A stretch of 64,000 nucleotides of DNA from Suillus spraguei. Lineage: Eukaryota > Basidiomycota > Agaricomycetes > Boletales > Suillaceae. Positions within the stretch are counted from its first letter, which is position 1; each line of letters starts with the position of its first letter. This document shows, piece by piece, positions 46,017-57,661 of this stretch. The translations under genes were made by a program, and so were the position numbers. Under the pieces are notes generated by a model. That model did not search any database, was not told the DNA's origin, and saw only the letters and a program-made list of their open reading frames with translations. The stretch spans positions 248,001 through 312,000 of the forward strand of contig JABCPU010000018.1 in the NCBI GenBank assembly GCA_016800925.1, in the 5' to 3' direction.

Positions 46017-49000
46017 ATGTCTAATCAGAATGTCCTAGTGACGTACTCCGCGCCAGTATCGTTTCTGGCCTCGGAGAGCTGGAGGCAAGTGCTAACAGCC
46101 TTGCATCTCAGCTACCGCTTCGGAGCATTCACTGGAAGTCAGCTTCCCGACCGAATCTCAAAACCATTCAGGAACTTGAACTCACTCTTGTTCCTTTGGA
46201 TTCCCTCCGCGATGAACACACATCACAAGTGCCAGTCACTTTGTTAGAAAAGCCCCTACTCAACCTTTACGTTGTAACGTGCGAGGTAAACATGGTGAAC
46301 AAGTGATAGCGGTAACCTGACGAGGTATTCAGGATAACGACTCGTACAAAGCAAACGTGAAGAAACAAATTAAAGACTGGCATTCTACCATATCTCAGCG
46401 GAAGAATCAAGAATGGATCATTGTGCATGTCGTTCGTTCTGATATCAAGACCACAGACCGCAAGTTCTTTAACATGAAGAGCTCTGTCCTTGATAAAATA
46501 AAAGCAGATTTCAATATCGACAAGCGAGACCGGTGCGGCTACTCGCCTATTGCGTCCCTCCTCATACTTACATTTATCAGATGCGTACAGTTGTCATGGA
46601 CAGCAGGAGATCACAGTCCCATCATATGGGCTGATCTTGTGAACAAAATTAAGGACGGTTTGTTGTCTGCTTTAGACTCATCTGTTTCTCAACGGGAGGA
46701 AGAAGTTAGACGTTCTGAGAGTCAAAGGCAAATGCCTGGTTGGAATTTCTGCACATTTTTCATATTGAAGGCATGTCTCTCATACACGGCACTTTTCGAA
46801 CATATCTTAGCTGAGATTTTTTTGATCCTTAGGAAAGCCTTGCAAGCTCCTTTGAAGGGGTTAAGCTTTTTGAAGATGCCTTACGCCAGTACAACGAGTT
46901 GGAAGTATCCTTCATCCAAGTTCTGAGAGAGAAGAATATGTCCTGGTTTGGTAGTCTCATCCAGCCTGTGGACAAGGACGACTCAGTGCCTCTACTCTCA
47001 ACCACGAAGAAATATTATCGTGACCTCATCCTCGCCAACTCCATTTCGGTATTTGATCTCCGGATATACTTGCTTGCTCGTCAGTGCGCTCTGCTAAATA
47101 AGATGTGTCGCCCATCCGAGATTTGCCAGAAGGTCACCACCTTTTTGGGCACGTTTGGTAGACGATTGCGAGAAGTAGAGGTCAGGGGTTGCATCACACT
47201 ACTCTGTATCGTAGAAACTCATGCCCTCTATAGGCCAAGTTACCAGAATACTTTATTGAGTCATGGATATTCTCTTCTGCTCTCAGCGTTGTCGACCAAT
47301 GTGATACGTGGGCTTTTACGACTGAACTGGATGGCATTCAGCTTACGCGATTCAGTGCGAGTAAAGGTGAACTTGTTGAATTAGCCAAGAGTCAGGTCAG
47401 ATATCATTGTTGAGACTCTTGTCATATCCTGATTTTTCTTTGCAAGCTTGACATCATTGGAGTCAAAGTAGGTCATTTGCCCAAAAAACCGCCCTTTACA
47501 ACCACATGTATGGACGAAATTGTCGTGCATACAGAACAAATCAGTAAACGCTCGTCGACGCGGCGGATAAGCAATCACGAGATCACGCTAGCTATTGGAA
47601 ACAAGGATGCTTTTTATGACTTGTATTGTACAACTTCAAATCGTGCCATCGACATGTACGTGAAGGCTGGCCGTCGCAAATTCGCGCTAAAGCTGCATGG
47701 ATTCCTCGCCGCTCTTGACATGTAAGCATAATGTTCGATATATAATCCGCTTGCTTATTGCAGGACAGCCATCGAGGACGCCTAGAAAGTGCTCTAGCGA
47801 TTTTCACATCATTGCCCGCTCATTACGCACCTCATATGTGGATATCGCTAGAGTCCTTTGTGCTCTCTCGTGCACTCAACATACATGCGGAGTTGGAAAA
47901 ATCTCCAGACCGAGAGTGGATATACATTTTGCTTGCATATCTCAGGACATGTACAAATGACATGAGCAAAGAGCTAACATCGGAAGTGGGTGAGGAGAAG
48001 TCTGTTATACAGCTTATTAGAGCACTTCACACTGCTGCTGCGACTTTGGACTCAGGTGTGCACTTGCCGAACGAACCGGCAATCTGGAATCATCAATAAT
48101 CCAAAATTGTAGATCTGGTTCATACAGACCATCCTATCATAGCAGTTCAAGTATCTGGCGATGCTTCCTGCAGTGGCGATGAAGACTTGGCCTTGGTTGA
48201 TGCCACCGTTTCAAACCACCTGCCATGTGTGCGTATTCGTATGTTGAGACATAGGTTCCAAAGCTGATTTTTATTTCAAGGATGTCTTTGTTGATGAAAT
48301 CAACATAACATTGCGCGGTCGAGATTCTGAACGTCTGAAGTTCATCGCGAAGGTGGATAAACTTCCTCCTGGACAATCGATTGTAACCCTATTTTGCCCA
48401 GTGCGTCTGACCATGTCAACCGTCTCCCGTGAACTGAACTGTACATCATAGTCATCTTCGTGGGGTTTATATATTCTTGAGAGGAGTGAAGTAGTAATGT
48501 CACGTGTCCGTCTTCAATGGCAACATGCGAATACTGCGGTTACTACTTCCAAGAAGAATCACATTTCATTGGTGCGTGTGCCGCGCAGTTTGCGCGCTTT
48601 AGATGTACAGATACGTCAACCTCAACAAGGTAAACGATACAGTCTTCTTGACCGCACTAATTCTAACTTGTGGATTCAAGCCGAGCTTGGAATGACATCA
48701 CACCTCTTACTTGTGATTTCCACTGGCCAGAATGACATCTCGAGGGCAACTATTAAGCCAACTTCGCCTTCTGGGGTACAATTCAACTTTTCAGCGGCTC
48801 GCTTAGAGGCTAAAGGTTTGTGTTTTCAATACATTTGTGATGTGTTTTTGAACCAGGACAAGGTACGGGGACTCTCGAGGCCTCTGACAACGCTGTTGTC
48901 CTTCTGGATGCTCCTGTCCACGCGGAGGTTGTAATATCGCTACCACACTCCGATGCTTCAAGATATCATTCAATGGTAGGCTTCTTTTTCCAAAAAAAGG

Positions 49001-50523
49001 ATCACTTTCACTTACTACTGAATGAAGAAAATCTGGTTAAATGTAACATATAACACGCAATCCTCGATGGGTGTGATCCGCACCTTGCAAACCTCCAGAG
49101 TTGTCGCGGTCTCACTACCCATAGCAGTTAACGTAGAAGATTTTTTCCGCGGAAAAAGGTTCGATCATTACATCACCTTGCACTCTGTGCTGAAGTCCTT
49201 TTAGACTATTTTCCAAGTTTACTATCTCAGCAACCTCCCACCAGCATGTTCGAATATCATCGACGGAGTTGCAGGGTGCACGAAGTCTCGATGGGGTGAA
49301 GATCTCAGGCTGTCGTCCCAGCCGTCCTGTTATGGTAGGATCCTATATTTTTCGCTGATTGCTGAGGATAATAAACTTCACATAGACCGTTACGCCAGAA
49401 CAGCCTGTGAACTTCTTGTTCTCCATAGAGTCTTCGAATGGACCTGGTGCGTTACTCGCCAGTTTGCTTGTCGAGTACTAAGAGAAATTCAGTTCTTGAT
49501 CCACTGAACCTTGTCATCAAATACCGCATACTACGTGACGGTGAGGATTCTCTCTATTCAGTATTGCCTTGACTGCAGCTAAATATTATGTAGAGGTGGA
49601 GGCATTAGTTCGACAAACAGTGGAAGCTGTTTTGTTAAGTATGCCAGTCGAGAAACTCCAATACGGATCTCTACGACGCACACTCATTGACAAAGTGGTC
49701 GCACAACTGGAGAGTAACGCTGAATGGGTGGAAGCATACAGGTGTACTGGTGAAATTATCTTACCTCGTTCGTTTGAAGATGGCGGGGATTTCCAGGGAC
49801 CTATTCGGGAGGTTCGTTTGTCGATTTCTGATTCTGTTACTTTTGCTCATTGCGCGTAACCTTTAGGCGTTGGCGCAATGTCGCTCAGAGACTGCATCAC
49901 CCTGCCCTTGGAGGGAGATCAAGATACCAGTTGACGTACCAAGGATGAACGTTGGTATTTCCCTGTTGTCCCTAATGCAATCCGAATTAATATGGGCAAC
50001 AGATTGTGACCGCAGTACAAATCACTGTTCAACCCTCTTCACTTCCTAGCGACATCCAGTCAGATCAACTTCCACAAATCTACGCGGGCCAACCAATCAA
50101 TGCAACCCTCATCTTCAAGACCTCTTTTCATTGGGCTGAGAAAGAGGGCAAACAGCGATGCTACACGATGCGATACGATGTCGAAGAGCGTGTCAAGGAT
50201 TGGCTTTTGTGTGGACGAAAGCGTGGAGACTTTGTCGCAACTGTAAGTCCCACTGGTACCAATTCATTCTCACTATCAACTTAAACGATGTATAGGACGG
50301 TGGTTCATTTGCTGTTCCGTTGACATTGATAGCTCTACATCACGGCGAAATTACCTTACCCAAGGTTGACGTTCGGCCACTACCAATATCAACGCAAGCT
50401 TCGATGGGATCTACAGTGCCAAGCGCTGATACTTGTCAGGCCCATGAAGCTGAAAAGGTTTTGATTCTGCCTAGAGGCGGCAGAAGTACATATGTCGTAG
50501 GTATGGGAGGCGAATCCGAATGA
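46017..50523 (+). CDS. TRS130: TRAPP II complex subunit TRAPPC10/Trs130
   Basis: Large Golgi/endosomal tether subunit of the Rab11/Ypt31 exchange factor TRAPPII. N part: MSNQNVLVTYSAPVSFLASE, LPLRSIHWKSASRPNLKTI and KKQIKDWHSTISQRKNQEW. Middle: RQMPGWNFCTFFILKESLAS, LFEDALRQYNELEVSFIQV and LRIYLLARQCALLNKMCRP, the typical alpha-solenoid. C part is beta-rich: VTAVQITVQPSSLPSD and YAGQPINATLIFKTSFHW, ending YVVGMGGESE. About 15 or more exons. One base appears lost at 46104-46109: CATCTCAG should be read as CA(T)TCTCAG to join TALH to SQLPLRSIHW. The intron at 46771-46832 uses a GC donor (GCATGT). Stop at 50521-50523, 15 bp from the ALG3 stop. Confidence 0.92.
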
Positions 50524-50538
50524 ATGTATCAACCACTA

Positions 50539-52073
50539 TTACTTTTGGGACAATTCTTCGGGGTAAATTCTTCTGGGTAGACTTTTGAACGTTTTAAAAA
50601 ACACCTTCCCTTCTGGATAACCGAACCAAATCCCCAACAGTATCACAAGATTCGCTGCCAGGAGAAGGCCAGATGAAAGCGGTGTGGATGGATAAACATT
50701 CCAGGCATATTCGATTGCGCCTATGAGTGCCATTCTTTGCACATATTAGAACCTAAAAGTGCACGTTACAGCACGAAGTGACTCACTGCATGATGAAAGG
50801 AAACCTCGTTCGTTGAGCAAGAAGAGGTAATTGCTGCGAATACCACGAGTAGAATTGGTAGTGCAGTGATCGTGCAAATATGATACCGATGAGATTGGAC
50901 GTCATAAGCACAGTAGCAACATCTGGTTTACAAATCAGTAAACAGAAATTAATGAACTCTCAGAATGACCCACAATCGGGATCTACAGGTGCCAAACCGG
51001 CAGGCCGACCAGGTTGCCGGAGGCCTCTCTGTAGGACCCTGGCTACGCCACCATCGCCGCGACACCATCGGGATAATCCAAAGGCAATCAACACCGTAAC
51101 GTGACCCAGAAGTAAGCCTTTCGCCCATGCGGGACTCAAAAATGTACGTTCATCAACAAAGCGCCAGTTCACGGTCCACTTGTACAGGAAAACACGTGAC
51201 AAATCGAATGCATTTCGCAGGTAGGACTTTGCATTTGCAATGAGGAAAGAGCGCGCAAGTAGAATCTGAGTGCACGCCAAGACAAGTATGTGTCGGAAGG
51301 TTGCAAATAGGCCGTGTCGTTTAAAGAGAATGACTAGTAGACCTGGCAAATACAATATTGCTGACATTTTTACGGAGACAGCGAGGCTTGTACAAAGTTA
51401 TGAATGTCCAACACGGGTGAAGAAAGTATAGTGCTCACCTGAATAACACAATGCCCACGTCATCCCAAGCACTCTGGAATGCGAGAATTGCTGCTTGTAC
51501 GAAGATTAATGACCAGCAGTCATTGAATAGGCGAAGAACAAAGATAGAATGCAGTCTCTTGCTAAGTGGTAGTAGCAGAAGTGTCCAATTTGGAACCTTT
51601 GCTTTCTTATATATCGCGCATACGAGGGCAACGGATAGTACGTATAGGCCTGCGTAAATTTGTTGTGCTTGGGCAACATTGCGACCAGCGTCCGTGATTA
51701 GATGAAGAATCCGATGAATATGAACATGTCCAGCTGGATAGCTAGTTCCATCAAAGTAAGCGCTATTTAATTCTGTTCACGTCGAGTCGACTCACACTAA
51801 AGGACCTGTGGGACCTGTGATATTGACATAGTCACGTTCTCCCTTCAGGTAAAGGTCAATGTGGACCATGTACGTTTCCCAGTCGATTTCTGTATCTGCC
51901 TGATATGTCGGTTATGGTGTTATGCGGGCGAGCGAAGTGCACTAACAGGGAACGAACCGCAGTATGAGTTGAGTGAGGATAGCATCTCCGAGAACGACGA
52001 GAGATGCAGTAAACCAGAAATAATGCTGATCGAATAAGAGCGCTCGGACGTACTTGAAGACAGAACTTTGCAT
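50539..52073 (-). CDS. ALG3: Dol-P-Man:Man5GlcNAc2-PP-Dol alpha-1,3-mannosyltransferase
   Basis: ER multi-pass enzyme adding the first luminal mannose to the N-glycan precursor. The start [20 protein letters not shown] is at 52073; splicing joins RFVP to [10 protein letters not shown], followed by [20 protein letters not shown], the conserved luminal loop with the catalytic acidic region. Further: RLFND-type [35 protein letters not shown] and [18 protein letters not shown], the last a hallmark of ALG3. It ends [16 protein letters not shown]. Around seven exons; junctions keep frame where checked. Convergent with TRAPPC10 and 87 bp from the second tRNA-Asn. Confidence 0.94.
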
Positions 52074-52160
52074 GAATGGAAGACGATATCACAGTCGAGT
52101 CTGAGGGTCAACTTGTGTTCTAAGTATAGCTTGAGCGCGGGGCAAAATTGCAAAAAACAA

Positions 52161-52245
52161 CTGCCCCAGTGAGGCTCGAACTCACGACCTTCCGATGAAA
52201 CAATGCGTAACAGTCGGACGCTGTAACCAACTCAGCCATGGGGCA
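52161..52245 (-). tRNA. tRNA-Asn (GUU) with 11-nt intron
   Basis: Same mature 74-nt cloverleaf as the copy at 42919-43001, base for base, but the intron after position 37 is CGCATTGTTTC instead of CTTACCGGC. Confidence 0.9.
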
Positions 52246-52389
52246 CATGAATTGTGTGCTTTGTTGGAAATGCATAACCAATAGGGATCGTATTAGCTAC
52301 ATAAAAATGATTCCATAACGATCAAATAATTTTGAGGAATAACCTTAAAAAAAATTACATAATTAATGTCTCAAATTAGTCCAAAAAAT

Positions 52390-52479
52390 CGTCACCTGAG
52401 CGATTCGAACACTCGCGGGCAAAGCCCAACCGCTCAGCTGGGTAGCAGGCGATCCCGTTAACCACTCCGGCAAAGTGAC
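52390..52479 (-). tRNA. tRNA-Ser (GCU) with 8-nt intron
   Basis: Minus-strand cloverleaf with long variable arm (GGGCTTTGCCC): acceptor GTCACTT/AGGTGAC, anticodon stem ATCGC/GCGGT (one G-U pair), anticodon GCT, intron CCCAGCTG after position 37, T arm GAGTG-TTCGAAT-CGCTC, discriminator G. 82 nt mature. The T stem has one wobble pair. Confidence 0.85.
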
Positions 52480-53713
52480 TTGTTTTCTGTTCGAAAAAAG
52501 GCTATGTAAAGATATTATCAATTCAACGGAGGTATTCAAACCCATCCATCCTGGCACCGTTTGATGCATGACTTTCTCGCTTGGCCTGCACTGACAAGGT
52601 ACCAGGCCTTTTCACACGGCCCAGCCCAATGTGATCGACACGTCCAGCGGCTTCAATAGATACACAATTACAAGACAGGCAATTGGTGAGTTCCATTGAC
52701 AACTACCTGGTATACTTTAACTGATCACCATTCCTGTGGGGACATGGCAACGAGACGGCTGTCATTGTAAGTATTGTCTGCTTGCCTGGCGAGCCACTGT
52801 TTCGGTCAAGACGAGTATCATCGGCAAGTTGGTCTGTGGAGCTACTATGTGCCAGAAGCTGCTTTAGACACACTGGTGGGGTCCAGTACACTTTTCATCA
52901 GATTCACGCAATCGAGAGCTGCGATAATATAATGGTTACACAAACACACTCGATGATACAATATCTAGTTTGATGTCAAAGTCTACTATACTATAAGTTT
53001 CATCTTTCTCCCGAAATCTACGCGGATATTATCTACTCGGTGTGTCTTGTCACTCGAGCGCATGATAGAGGGGAAATCGAAATTCCGCACTGAATTTGGG
53101 AGGTGCAAGTTGGGTGCAAGCACAATCAAGTGAGTTGCTGATTCGGAGGCGGCGTGACGACCTTTTCCGAGTTGATTCCAATAGTGAGTTTCGCTGGTAG
53201 GTCGCTCACGGCCGTATCTAGGAATTTGAAAGTATGATGGATTCAGTATTCTTGCTGTCATCCTAGTCTATGGTGAGGCAGGACACTCGCCATCAGTAAA
53301 ACTGCCGTGACGGTGTTCCGAGGGTTTGACTCTGCAGTTAAATGAAAGGAGATGTATATACCTTGGTGATAGTTACAGCGAGTTCTACCACGTCATAGTA
53401 AGGAGACGCCTTGGATCCGAAAGAGACAGGAGTGAGCTTCGAGAAACTTGACGATGAACACGAGGTAGACTAAATGTGTCCGCGTGAGTTTGAGTTTCGC
53501 ATGTATGTAAAGGGTTGGCCATGAAAGGATATTAGTACATGAGCCGGACATGAGGGACTACGGTCGTGATCCTACCAACGACATCTCAGTACAGCATTAA
53601 GTCAACGTCGGTTCTGCCGTCTGCTTAACCGCTTGTAATCACCTTTCACTTTCACTTCTCCACAACTTGTTCTGCTCTTGTCACTATCATTCTTTCATTC
53701 TGGCCCCACGGCC
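52480..53713. other. Gap with possible unresolved minus-strand transcript
   Basis: Upstream of the RhoGEF. On the minus strand, blocks at about 53330-53450 (SKLTPVSFGSKASPYYDVV; ESNPRNTVTAVLLMASVL) and 52986-53261 have splice-like borders but no recognised domain and no consistent start. I do not call a gene. The 52700-52980 part shows nothing. Confidence 0.3.
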
Positions 53714-56700
53714 ATGAAAGCATTTCTGAACAGGTTCAACAGAGGCTTGTCATCAAAGGACAGGGACAGAGACAAAGACAAGGACAAGGAAAAAGAGAAA
53801 GAAAAAGATCGTGACAATGTTTCCGTTTTGACCAAGGACCGCAGCGACAACTCCTCTACCAACTCCCACTCACCCTCCAGCCGAGAAAAGCGTGAGCTAG
53901 TCCAGCTTCCACCGCTCCCAGGCTGGCCTCCTACTCACGAGAGGTTCTCTATTGAGCCTGTCGGTAGACCAGCAACTGATGCCAGCAGTAGACATGTCAC
54001 GTCTCCCGGCTTGATTCAGATCCAACGCTCCAATAGTGCAGGTACAGTCAATACCAGTGCAGGAACTCCTACATCAATTTCATCGCATAAACCACTTCCC
54101 GACATCTGTGCTCGCCCTTTACCTCCAATCGAGGAGCCTCTTGACGACGACAGTGGCGTCGGCCTTACCGTTTCCCCGCCTACACATGACCCGGACCCTG
54201 CAAATCGTCGCAAGGCAAATGGTAGTACCACATCAAATGATGTACAGAAAAAGGTAGCCTTCCTTTCGCCCCCTCCGACACCCTCGCCGCTTGATTCCCA
54301 ACTTCCGGATACATCGGTGCTCAGCCCCTCTCAAACCGTCCAGACGCCCTTAGGCGCCCCACTCAAAACCACCGTGTCGCGTTTTCAGGCAACACATGGC
54401 AAAGACACGCGTGGCTCCGTTTCCACAGCCGCTTCAACATCACGCACAGACCTCGCTGCAAAGTCTACTACCACTACCACAAGTTCTCTTCCATCCACGT
54501 CTACCACCGTAACCCCTCCTTCATCAACTAATACTGCAAAAGCCACGAGTACACGCACAGCAGTCTCCCCTTACCCAGGTTCAATGCGCTCCACCACGCC
54601 CTATTCTCAAATGTCGAATGCCAGCAGTCGCATTCTTGCAGTCACCTCATGGAGTGAGGCTGCAGAAGAGGACCTCGTCAGCAACCTTGGTCCCCGTGAA
54701 CGCACTCGTCAAGAAGTCCTATGGGAAATCGTGGCTTCTGAAGAGCGGTGCGCTACGCATCCCCACACTGATCCACTGATCCTGATGCGATCGTTGCGTT
54801 CGTTACAGATACGTAAATGACCTCACAAAAATGAAAGAATCCTTCATTGAGCCCCTTCTCCACCCTTATGCCACGCCTCCTCCTGTCAGCCCTACAGCGA
54901 CTCCATTCAACGAGTACGATGACTATGGTAGAGTTGAGTCACCGCAGGAATCAATCGACATCTTACCCATCGCTGCACGTTTCATGAGCCCTCTTGGCTT
55001 CCGTGCCGATGGAGCCTCCAAGCCTGTAGATGCAGCTCCAAAGCCTGCAGATGGCCGTAGTCTCGCTACTACGACACCTCAAATTGACGATGAAAGTGAT
55101 GAGGATGCTGAGGACACATTAGGCGAGGGGCTGCAAACCAATCGTGCTAATCCCAGTCATCCTCGCTCTCCCTATCATGGGGGAGGCAGTGGTGGCAGAA
55201 CAACCAAAACACACGATATCCTGCCCTTCCCTTCACGTTCGCACGCATCCCTTCCTGCACCCCAGCGTAAGCTCGCTACCGCTTCCTCTCAGTCACTGGG
55301 AGATAAGGATAGGGAGCGGGAGCGCAAAGACAGTGCCAAGACCACTCCTCCACAAGGCGCTCGGGTATTGCGCAAGTTCAAGCGCTCGACTTCACAGGCC
55401 AGTAGTCCCCTCCAGAGTGCAGTCCCTCCGCACCTACTACCCGAGGACCTACGTATATGCCTCGAAGTTATCGAAAGTGGTGTGCTTGATGGGCACGTTA
55501 AGCTCAGTGAAGGCCTGTTGAAGCGGTACGAGGAGCAATACCCTCTTGTCCGGTCCCTCGCGGATGTATTTGTCTCAAGTGTGAGGATCAGAGTTCTTCT
55601 TTGACGCAATATGCTCATGCTACTTTAGTCACATATCTTTCAAGGCTATGCAACATATGTCTTGCATCTTGAGCGTGCGCTTGAGCAGGTGGATAATGCT
55701 TTGAGCACTGCAAGTGCTGCTAAGAAGCCCAAGAACCAAGATGCCGCTGAATGGCTCAAGGTTTGCAAGTCCTTGCAGCGGCTGGAAGAGCTGGCAGCTG
55801 ATAAAGGCGAAACCGGGCTTGCTATCACCCTCTCGAAACCCTTCCAGCGCCTTCTCAAATACCCTCTACTCTTCCAAAACTTACTCTTCCACACAGATCC
55901 GAGCACGTTCGAGTATGAGAGTACCCTGCAGATGGTCGCAGAAGTCGAGACGATCGTGCGCAGCATTGAGGACGAGAAGATCCAGAAAGAGGACCGTGAC
56001 AAGACGCGCGATGTATTTGCACGCATCGAGGGGCTTGACAAGGTGAAGCAACTTGCGATCCCAAAGCCGTCAAGGTTGCTGCTGGAGGAACGGCAGATCT
56101 TTGGGTCTCTCCATGGCTCAGGTTCGTCAAAGGGCTCAGGGTCAAGCCCGCCACCAGTCATCAATGCCAAGGGTGTAAAGGGCAAGACATCGTTCCGTCG
56201 GCTAAGTGATGTGCTGGGCACGGGCTCAGGTATGGGGGGCAAGAAAGACCTCTGGCTTGTGGTATTTAATGACGTCGTCCTACGGTGTCAGCGCACTGGG
56301 ACAACGTCGTTGCCTTTGGTTTCAGGATCGAACTCAAGGGCGACCTCGTTGCCAGAGATGCAAGGGAAGTCGAAGTATGCCTCGACAGGGCGGAGAAATT
56401 CGCATACGAAGCCGAGGAACCTGTACAAGTTTCTGAAGGTAAAGCTCCGATGACACTGCTCGACTTGTTCTCACTCTGGCATAGATCGAGACTTGGGCGA
56501 TTGGAGATGTCGTCCAGCCTAAGGAAGGGGTTGTCTCTATGGAAGAGTACGTGGTTTGTGCTCCTATTACTGATGTCTGCTCAGCGGTTTGCAGCGTTGT
56601 ACGTTCCAAAGCAGAAGCACGGTCTGCCGCGCAGCCTAAAATCGTCCCTCTACCTGACGATGATGAAGATGGCGAAGGAGAGTCAGACGACTCGGACAAG

Positions 56701-57195
56701 AAAAGTAAAATGAGCTTCTCATACTGGGGTGCAGACAAGATCACCTTACAGAAACCTGTCCTCAAGCCCAGGCAACACGGCGTCGTTGGTTCAACACGCC
56801 GTGTATCTCCAGGCGGCACGTCCTCCTATAGCAGGGAGTCCTCTGCAAACGCTAAGTTTGGGACTCGTCTAGCTTCAGGCGACCATGCCTCTCATTCGAC
56901 ACGCCCCATGAGCCGGCGAACGCAAACAACACCCAGCACGCGTACACGTGTGAACGCTTCAGAAGACAGTCATTCTATGAAGGCTACCGTCACGCGACCC
57001 GCTTGGGATATGAGCACACGTGGTAATCTGCATGCCCCTGGCATGAAGCGGTCACGCCAGACCTCGCAAACGAGTGCAGCCGCCCGCGCAACCTCCACCA
57101 CTACCAAACCGCAAGTTTCGCCTGTTGGATCTGAAGACTCGGGGGTAGGCTTGTACCGCCAAATAGTGGCCCAGGACCCATCATTGGTCACATAA
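53714..57195 (+). CDS. Rho guanine-nucleotide exchange factor (DH-PH type)
   Basis: The start ATG at 53714 gives MKAFLNRFNRGLSSKDRDRD; the frame is open further upstream only from a non-ATG codon. A disordered N part of about 320 residues (Lys/Asp run, Ser/Thr/Pro) precedes the DH domain: RQEVLWEIVASEER spliced to YVNDLTKMKESFIEPLL (CR1), then after a long insert HIFQGYATYVLHLERALEQV and LSKPFQRLLKYPLLFQNLLF (CR3). A PH-like part follows (LWLVVFNDVVLRCQRTGTTS; LYKFLKIETWAIGDVV). The tail is Ser/Arg-rich and ends GLYRQIVAQDPSLVT. Four or five exons; frames join cleanly. It activates a Rho/Cdc42 GTPase, which one is unknown. The insert between CR1 and CR2 is unusually long. Confidence 0.88.
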
Positions 57196-57661
57196 TCTGA
57201 CCTCTTGCCACTGTCAACCTGGCCTAGACTTCCGCTAGCTTCCCTCGTCCATCCATCTTCACTACAATCATTCACCGCGTTCATCATCGCATACCTGCAC
57301 TCTCTTACTTTATTACTTCCTTACCCTCATCGCGCAGCCGACACACACTCATTCATTGTTCGCCTTGCTCTTGCGTCTTCCTCCTGCTATGTCAGAGTTG
57401 GTACCCGATTATTTGATGATACCTTAACACTCTCGTTGTTCCTCATGCTCCTTCAATTTTTATCACATTCTCTATTTGGAACGCAAACATCGAACAATTG
57501 ATAGTCATCCAATCATTCCTGATTTCATCTAAAGAACTTGAGATACGCTTCCCTATGCTCTCAGGTTCTACTACGATGCAGTCACCACCCTATATACAGT
57601 TTTAATTGCGCACGTTTTTGTGCTTCTTCACTATCGATTGTATCACACAATTTTGATCGAT
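57196..57661. other. Convergent gap between RhoGEF and ASN1
   Basis: Two 3' UTRs; the 57205-57501 frame is Leu/Ser-rich read-through without a motif. Confidence 0.5.

Noticed and set aside
47726..47774. Frameshift in TRAPPC10 at ALDM
   Set aside because: Using the second of two adjacent AG acceptors (after GACAG) restores ALDIHRGRLESALAIF without any indel.
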